Source of the DNA: Allomuricauda sp.
GTDB lineage: Bacteria > Bacteroidota > Bacteroidia > Flavobacteriales > Flavobacteriaceae
Direction of reading: 5' to 3'
Length of the DNA stretch: 64,000 nucleotides
Assembly: GCF_013911645.1 (NCBI RefSeq)
Contig: NZ_JACESV010000004.1
Span: forward strand, 62,001-126,000
Shown: in pieces, positions 59,576 through 64,000 of the stretch
Layout: each line of letters begins with the position of its first letter
Position numbering within the stretch: the stretch's first letter is position 1
Notes under the pieces: generated by a model
Database searches by the model: none
What the model was told of the DNA's origin: nothing
What the model saw: the letters and a program-made list of their open reading frames with translations, nothing else
Position numbers and translations under genes: made by a program

Positions 59576-61780
59576 ATGACAGAGGCTGCTATTGAAAAAG
59601 AGAACAAGGAGATTGCGAAGCAGTACAAGGAATTACTTCGCATAAGCTACCAGACGCTCACGGATGAGGACAAGAAGTTGATTCGTTCTGCGTTTGATGT
59701 GGCCGTGGATGCCCATAAGGATCAACGACGTAAATCAGGGGAAGCGTATATTTTCCACCCGATCGCAGTGGCCAAGATCGTAGCATCCAAAATTGGCTTG
59801 GATGCCGTTTCCATTGCCTCTGCCCTACTCCATGATGTAGTTGAAGACACGCCATATACTTTGGCTGATATTGAGCGGATGTTTGGCGAGACCGTTGCCC
59901 GAATTGTGGACGGACTCACTAAAATTGCCCATCTGAAGAAGGACAAAGACATTAGTCAGCAAGCTGAGAACTTTAGAAAAATGCTGCTGACCTTGCATGA
60001 TGATGTTCGGGTAATCATTATTAAGATCGCAGACCGTTACCACAATATGCTCACCATGGAATCCATGCCGGAGCATAAACAGGTAAAAATCGCATCCGAA
60101 ACGCTTTACATCTACGCTCCCTTGGCACATCGGATAGGTCTGTACAACATCAAGACTCATCTGGAAGACCTTTCTTTAAAATACACGGAACCTGAAGTGT
60201 ACAATGACATTCAGGCAAAAATAGAAGGGACCGAGGAGGAAAGTTCGGCCTATATCGAAGATTTTGCCAACGTAATACGGACATCCTTGGACAAGGAAGG
60301 GCTGAATTACTACATCAAAGGCCGAATGAAGTCCATCTTCTCCATTCGCAAGAAGATGAAGACCCAAAATGTTACTTTTGACGAAGTCTACGATAAATTC
60401 GCGATTCGGATCATTTACAAATCCGATAGAAAGAACGAGAAGTTCCTCGCTTGGAAAATCTATTCCATTGTTACCGACCACTTCACTCCTAACCCTATCC
60501 GATTACGCGACTGGATTACCTCACCAAAATCCACAGGTTACGAAGCGCTCCATATTACAGTAATGGGGCCTAAGGGCAAATGGGTAGAGGTACAGATCAG
60601 AAGTGAACGCATGCACGAAATCGCCGAAAAAGGCTATGCAGCACACTTTAAATACAAGCACGGAGCACAAAAAGAACAAGGTATAGAAGAATGGCTGAAC
60701 AAATTACAAGAAGCACTGGAAAGTGCCAATGGCAATGCTGTTGATTTTGTTGAAGAGTTCAAACTGAACCTATACTCCAAAGAAATATTTGTCTTTACCC
60801 CCAAAGGAGATTTAAAATCCATGCCCAAGGGAGCAACGGCATTGGACTTTGCGTTCAACATTCACACAGAAATAGGTTTAAAGACCCGTGGTGCCAAAGT
60901 AAATGGCAAACTAGTTCCTTTAGGTACCAAACTTCGCAGTGGCGACCAAGTGGAAATAATTACCTCAGATAGTGCCAAACCCACCCAAAACTGGTTGGAT
61001 TATGCCGAAACAGCGCGAGCACGTTCCAAAATAAAATCATCACTTAGCGAAGAGAAAAAAGAGGTTGCCGAAGAAGGAAAGGAGATATTGCGACGCAAGC
61101 TGAAAGCTCAAAAAATAAACCTGAACGAGGACACCATCAACAAACTGGTAACTTTCTTTAAATTAAAGACCAGCTTGGATTTGTTCTACAGGGTGGGTAT
61201 CGGGGTTATTGACAACGATAAGCTGAAGGACTTCTCTTCTTCCTATCATAATGCCTTCATCAATTTCTTTAAAAACAGGATGCGCAAAACACCTGTTCCA
61301 AAAGATGTTGATAAAAACGAAATTACCACCAAATACGATTTACTTGTATTTGGAAAGGAAGAAGAAAGGCTAAACTACAAATTGTCCCAATGCTGTAACC
61401 CTATTCCTGGCGACGATGTCTTTGGTTTTGTAAGTGTAAATGATGGCATCAAAGTGCATAAGAAGAATTGCCCCAATGCCATCTCACTGCAATCCAACTA
61501 TGCCTACCGGATCATAAGCGCTAAATGGATAGATTCCAGTCAAGAGGAATTCTCCGTTGACATTAAAATTACGGGAATCGACAATATGGGATTGGTAAAG
61601 GACATTACAAAAATCATCTCCGAAAATATGCACGTGAACATGCGCAACCTCAACTTTAGTGCAGATGGCGGTACCTTTAAGGGAAAAATTACCTTGGTCG
61701 TAAAAAACAACAATATCCTTAAAAGGTTGATGAACAGTTTAAAGCAGGTCGAAGGGATAGATAAAGTAAGCAGAATTTAA
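59576..61780 (+). CDS. RelA/SpoT-type bifunctional (p)ppGpp synthetase/hydrolase
   Basis: A 734-residue stringent-response enzyme. The HD hydrolase domain is intact: 'SGEAYIFHPIAVAKIVASKI' and 'SALLHDVVEDTPYTL' (His86-Asp87). The synthetase part has 'YYIKGRMKSIFSIRKKMKTQ', 'VYDKFAIRIIYKSDRKNEKF' and 'PKSTGYEALHITVMGPKGKW'. TGS ('FVFTPKGDLKSMPKGATALD'), a zinc-finger-like 'SQCCNPIPGDDVFGF' and a C-terminal ACT domain complete the Rel architecture. As the only Rel-type gene here it probably both makes and removes the alarmone. Confidence 0.95.
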   Translation: MTEAAIEKENKEIAKQYKELLRISYQTLTDEDKKLIRSAFDVAVDAHKDQRRKSGEAYIFHPIAVAKIVASKIGLDAVSIASALLHDVVEDTPYTLADIERMFGETVARIVDGLTKIAHLKKDKDISQQAENFRKMLLTLHDDVRVIIIKIADRYHNMLTMESMPEHKQVKIASETLYIYAPLAHRIGLYNIKTHLEDLSLKYTEPEVYNDIQAKIEGTEEESSAYIEDFANVIRTSLDKEGLNYYIKGRMKSIFSIRKKMKTQNVTFDEVYDKFAIRIIYKSDRKNEKFLAWKIYSIVTDHFTPNPIRLRDWITSPKSTGYEALHITVMGPKGKWVEVQIRSERMHEIAEKGYAAHFKYKHGAQKEQGIEEWLNKLQEALESANGNAVDFVEEFKLNLYSKEIFVFTPKGDLKSMPKGATALDFAFNIHTEIGLKTRGAKVNGKLVPLGTKLRSGDQVEIITSDSAKPTQNWLDYAETARARSKIKSSLSEEKKEVAEEGKEILRRKLKAQKINLNEDTINKLVTFFKLKTSLDLFYRVGIGVIDNDKLKDFSSSYHNAFINFFKNRMRKTPVPKDVDKNEITTKYDLLVFGKEEERLNYKLSQCCNPIPGDDVFGFVSVNDGIKVHKKNCPNAISLQSNYAYRIISAKWIDSSQEEFSVDIKITGIDNMGLVKDITKIISENMHVNMRNLNFSADGGTFKGKITLVVKNNNILKRLMNSLKQVEGIDKVSRI

Positions 61781-61790
61781 TTTTTAACTG

Positions 61791-61798
61791 TACCTTTG
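61791..61798 (+). promoter_or_regulatory. -7 box (TACCTTTG) before the Fur-family gene
   Basis: A perfect TAnnTTTG 23 bp before the ATG at 61822. No TTG at 17-23 bp upstream, so the promoter call is tentative. Confidence 0.45.
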
Positions 61799-61821
61799 TG
61801 CCTTAGTATAGGTAGAAAGCC

Positions 61822-62277
61822 ATGGGAAACAATAAAAATCAGGAAATTGTAAAAAACGTGTTCACCTCGTTCCTTGAGGAAAAAGGACACCGCAAAACCC
61901 CTGAACGCTACGCCATTTTACAGGAAATTTACGAAAGTGACGATCATTTTGATGTGGAATCGCTCTACATTAAAATGAAAACCAAAAACTACAGGGTAAG
62001 CCGTGCCACCCTCTACAATACCATTGAACTATTATTGGAGAGCAAATTGGTACGCAAACATCAATTCGGCAAAAATCAGGCACAGTACGAAAAGTCATAT
62101 TTCGACCGTCAGCACGATCACGTTATCTTGACCGATACAGGCGAAGTAGTGGAGTTTTGCGACCCACGCATTCAATCCATCAAAAAAACAATTGAAGAGG
62201 TTTTTGACATTAAGATCAACAATCACTCATTATATTTCTACGGAACTCGAAACAAAGAAAAAAACCTAACTGAATAA
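61822..62277 (+). CDS. Fur-family transcriptional regulator
   Basis: A 151-residue metalloregulator. The winged helix is '[20 protein letters not shown]', '[20 protein letters not shown]', '[15 protein letters not shown]'. The dimer domain keeps the sensor-site residues '[12 protein letters not shown]', '[20 protein letters not shown]' and a late His in 'NNHSLYFYG'. Where classical Fur has CxxCG after 'HDH', this protein has 'ILTDTG', so the structural Cys4 zinc site is absent. May respond to iron, zinc or peroxide; a dps gene nearby makes a stress/iron role attractive. 12 bp ahead of purA. Confidence 0.9.
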   Translation: MGNNKNQEIVKNVFTSFLEEKGHRKTPERYAILQEIYESDDHFDVESLYIKMKTKNYRVSRATLYNTIELLLESKLVRKHQFGKNQAQYEKSYFDRQHDHVILTDTGEVVEFCDPRIQSIKKTIEEVFDIKINNHSLYFYGTRNKEKNLTE

Positions 62278-62289
62278 CCCGAACATTAC

Positions 62290-63558
62290 ATGGTAGATTT
62301 ATTGCTTGGACTCCAATGGGGAGACGAAGGAAAAGGAAAAATTGTTGATGTACTGACCAAGGAATACGATATTATAGCCCGATTTCAAGGAGGGCCCAAC
62401 GCAGGCCACACCTTGGAATTTGATGGCATAAAACACGTTTTGCACACAATTCCCTCTGGGATTTTTCATAAGAACGCCATAAATGTTGTGGGGAACGGAG
62501 TTGTAATAGACCCCGTAATCTTCAAAAAAGAACTGGACAACTTGGAGCAGTTCAATATTGATATTGAAACCAAGCTTTTCATATCCCGTAAAGCACACTT
62601 GATTCTACCAACACATCGCTTATTGGATGCTGCCTCGGAAGCTTCCAAAGGCAAGGCCAAAATTGGTTCCACCCTTAAAGGCATTGGTCCAACTTACATG
62701 GACAAAACTGGCCGTAACGGTATGCGTGTCGGTGATCTTGAGTTTGACGATTGGAAAACAAAATACCGTGCCCTGGCCAATAAGCACGAAGCCATGATTG
62801 ATTTTTACAATGTGGACATCCAATACAATTTGGCCGAACTTGAAGCAGAATTCTGTGAAGGTGTGGAAACACTTAAAAAATTAACCTTTATAGACAGCGA
62901 GGAGTACATTTTTAAAGCCCAAGCAGAAGGCAAAAAGATTTTGGCCGAAGGTGCCCAAGGCTCTTTATTGGATATTGATTTCGGCACATATCCTTTTGTA
63001 ACCTCATCCAACACTACGGCAGCCGGTGCATGTACCGGATTAGGCGTGGCTCCCAATAAAATTGAAAGAGTTTTGGGAATATTCAAGGCCTATACCACCC
63101 GTGTGGGCAGCGGACCGTTCCCTACCGAACTTTTTGACGAGGATGGGGCAAGAATGGCAAAAATAGGTAACGAATTCGGCGCCACTACTGGACGGCCAAG
63201 ACGTTGTGGTTGGTTGGATTTGGTCGCCCTAAAATATGCCGTTCAAATTAATGGGGTAACCGAGCTTATGATGATGAAAGCCGACGTTTTAAGCGGTTTT
63301 GAAACCATCAAAGTTTGTACGGCCTACAAATACAAGGGAGAGGAAATTCAGCATTTGCCCTACAATATCGAAGAGGAATATGTAACACCTGTTTACACCG
63401 AAATGAAAGGTTGGGCCAAAGACCTAACCAAACTTACAAAGACAGAGGAATTACCTACTGCGCTGAACGACTATATCACGTTCTTGGAAGATCAATTAAA
63501 TGTACCCATTAAAATCGTATCCGTAGGCCCCGACAGGCTTCAAACTATTCATAGGTAA
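62290..63558 (+). CDS. purA: Adenylosuccinate synthetase
   Basis: A 422-residue enzyme joining IMP and aspartate with GTP in AMP synthesis. 'DLLLGLQWGDEGKGKIVDVL' is the P-loop with catalytic Asp, 'GGPNAGHTLEFDG' the His loop, followed by 'GSTLKGIGPTYMDKTGRNGM', 'AEGAQGSLLDIDFGTYPFVT' and 'FGATTGRPRRCGWLDLVALK'. Length is standard. Probably co-transcribed with the Fur-family gene upstream. Confidence 0.97.
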   Translation: MVDLLLGLQWGDEGKGKIVDVLTKEYDIIARFQGGPNAGHTLEFDGIKHVLHTIPSGIFHKNAINVVGNGVVIDPVIFKKELDNLEQFNIDIETKLFISRKAHLILPTHRLLDAASEASKGKAKIGSTLKGIGPTYMDKTGRNGMRVGDLEFDDWKTKYRALANKHEAMIDFYNVDIQYNLAELEAEFCEGVETLKKLTFIDSEEYIFKAQAEGKKILAEGAQGSLLDIDFGTYPFVTSSNTTAAGACTGLGVAPNKIERVLGIFKAYTTRVGSGPFPTELFDEDGARMAKIGNEFGATTGRPRRCGWLDLVALKYAVQINGVTELMMMKADVLSGFETIKVCTAYKYKGEEIQHLPYNIEEEYVTPVYTEMKGWAKDLTKLTKTEELPTALNDYITFLEDQLNVPIKIVSVGPDRLQTIHR

Positions 63559-63598
63559 GCTATCAAAGTAGTTTTTCAGTATCCAAAACATTGCCTTA

Positions 63599-63614
63599 TG
63601 TGACTTATATCACT
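63599..63614. promoter_or_regulatory. CRP/FNR-like palindrome upstream of dps
   Basis: TGTGA-CTTATA-TCACT matches 9 of 10 fixed bases of the TGTGA-N6-TCACA site bound by Crp/Fnr-family regulators. It lies 53 bp before the dps ATG; a GACATTTG (63625-63632) could be the -7 box. Confidence 0.4.
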
Positions 63615-63666
63615 TTAAGTGCAAGACATTTGCTTTATCTTTAATTCAATCTAAAAATAAAGCGAT

Positions 63667-64000
63667 ATGACTGATAAACTCAATCAAATAGGGCTAGATA
63701 AACAAGCTTCGAGCGACCTATCCGACAAACTGAACGAACTTTTGGCCAATTATCAACTATTCTACATGAATGCCCGTGGATTCCATTGGAACATTAAGGG
63801 TGAAAAGTTTTTTGAACTTCATGCAAAGTTTGAAGAGCTCTATAACGATTCATTGATAAAAATTGATGAAATTGCCGAAAGAATCTTGACCTTGGGCTTT
63901 ACACCTTTACATAACTATGCCGATTATTCAGCGCTATCCAAGATTAAGGCAGCAAAGAATGTATCAAACGGCAAGGAAGCTGTTCAGGCAATCCTAAATG
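63667..64000 (+). CDS. dps: Dps-family ferritin-like protein, 5' part
   Basis: The first 111 codons are inside the window; the gene runs off the right edge. 'LLANYQLFYMNARGFHWNIK' and 'FFELHAKFEELYNDSLIKID', followed by 'EIAERILTLGFTPLHNYADY', are characteristic of Dps: the His of 'FHWNI' and the downstream Asp/Glu form the inter-subunit ferroxidase site. Dps oxidises iron with peroxide and protects DNA. A CRP/FNR-like palindrome lies upstream. Confidence 0.93.
   Translation, partial: MTDKLNQIGLDKQASSDLSDKLNELLANYQLFYMNARGFHWNIKGEKFFELHAKFEELYNDSLIKIDEIAERILTLGFTPLHNYADYSALSKIKAAKNVSNGKEAVQAILN

Overview
The window looks like a chromosomal segment of a marine-type member of the Flavobacteriaceae (Bacteroidota), perhaps close to Muricauda/Allomuricauda. 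That placement is an inference from gene families and layout, not from a search. Support comes from the gliding-motility gene gldI, Bacteroidota-specific families (WbqC, DUF5683, DUF6122, DUF6503, the BfmA/BtgA and MobB mobilisation proteins), promoters of the Bacteroidota type (TTG, about 20 nt, TAnnTTTG), scarce Shine-Dalgarno sequences and moderately low GC.

Region by region. 1-7135: the C-terminal end of an ECF sigma factor, then a co-oriented minus-strand block of mostly exported proteins: a PKD/carbohydrate-binding-like protein, two beta-propeller lactonase-like proteins, two ThuA-like proteins and a class C serine hydrolase. 7326-11860: an accessory insertion made of a complete IS5-family element with a 3-bp target duplication and a small mobilisable element (MobB relaxase, BfmA/BtgA protein, IntDOT-like tyrosine recombinase). 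It stops short of a tRNA-Pro(GGG) gene whose own terminator is intact. A tandem repeat carrying copies of the tRNA 5' end follows. 12532-21507: a PQQ-type sugar dehydrogenase, then a peptidoglycan/amino-sugar recycling locus: MurQ and a DeoR-type regulator on one strand, and divergently a NagB-PIG-L fusion, an AmpG-like permease, NagZ-like GH3 and AnmK. 21504-32455: an efflux MFS protein, a Gfo/Idh/MocA oxidoreductase, a three-gene biotin-dependent acyl-CoA carboxylase and, on the other strand, udk, an FtsB-like gene and both methylmalonyl-CoA mutase subunits. Together the carboxylase and mutase give most of the propionyl-CoA to succinyl-CoA route. 32590-38370: parA-parB-DUF5683-dapB-lepB-wbqC-DUF6122. 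38359-44568: a minus-strand run of TPR protein, ribH, a small membrane protein, mutL, two rhomboids and an EEP-family protein. 44695-64000: recF, DUF721, ndk, a PhoD-like phosphatase, nrnA-gldI-dual immunophilin, DUF3810, two amidohydrolases, DUF6503, an RNA methyltransferase, an M48 protease, relA/spoT, a Fur-family regulator, purA and the start of a dps gene.

Most of the window is core chromosome. The points most worth a second look are these: the recycling locus has no nagA and instead fuses a PIG-L deacetylase domain to the deaminase, with a candidate 11-bp inverted operator; the N-terminus of methylmalonyl-CoA mutase is encoded by what looks like an intergenic repeat; the transposase stop codon is supplied by the target duplication; tandem repeats carry the tRNA-Pro 5' end; DUF3810 has an HExxH motif; and MutL lacks the usual endonuclease motifs. 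No CRISPR array, prophage or recognisable defence system was found.
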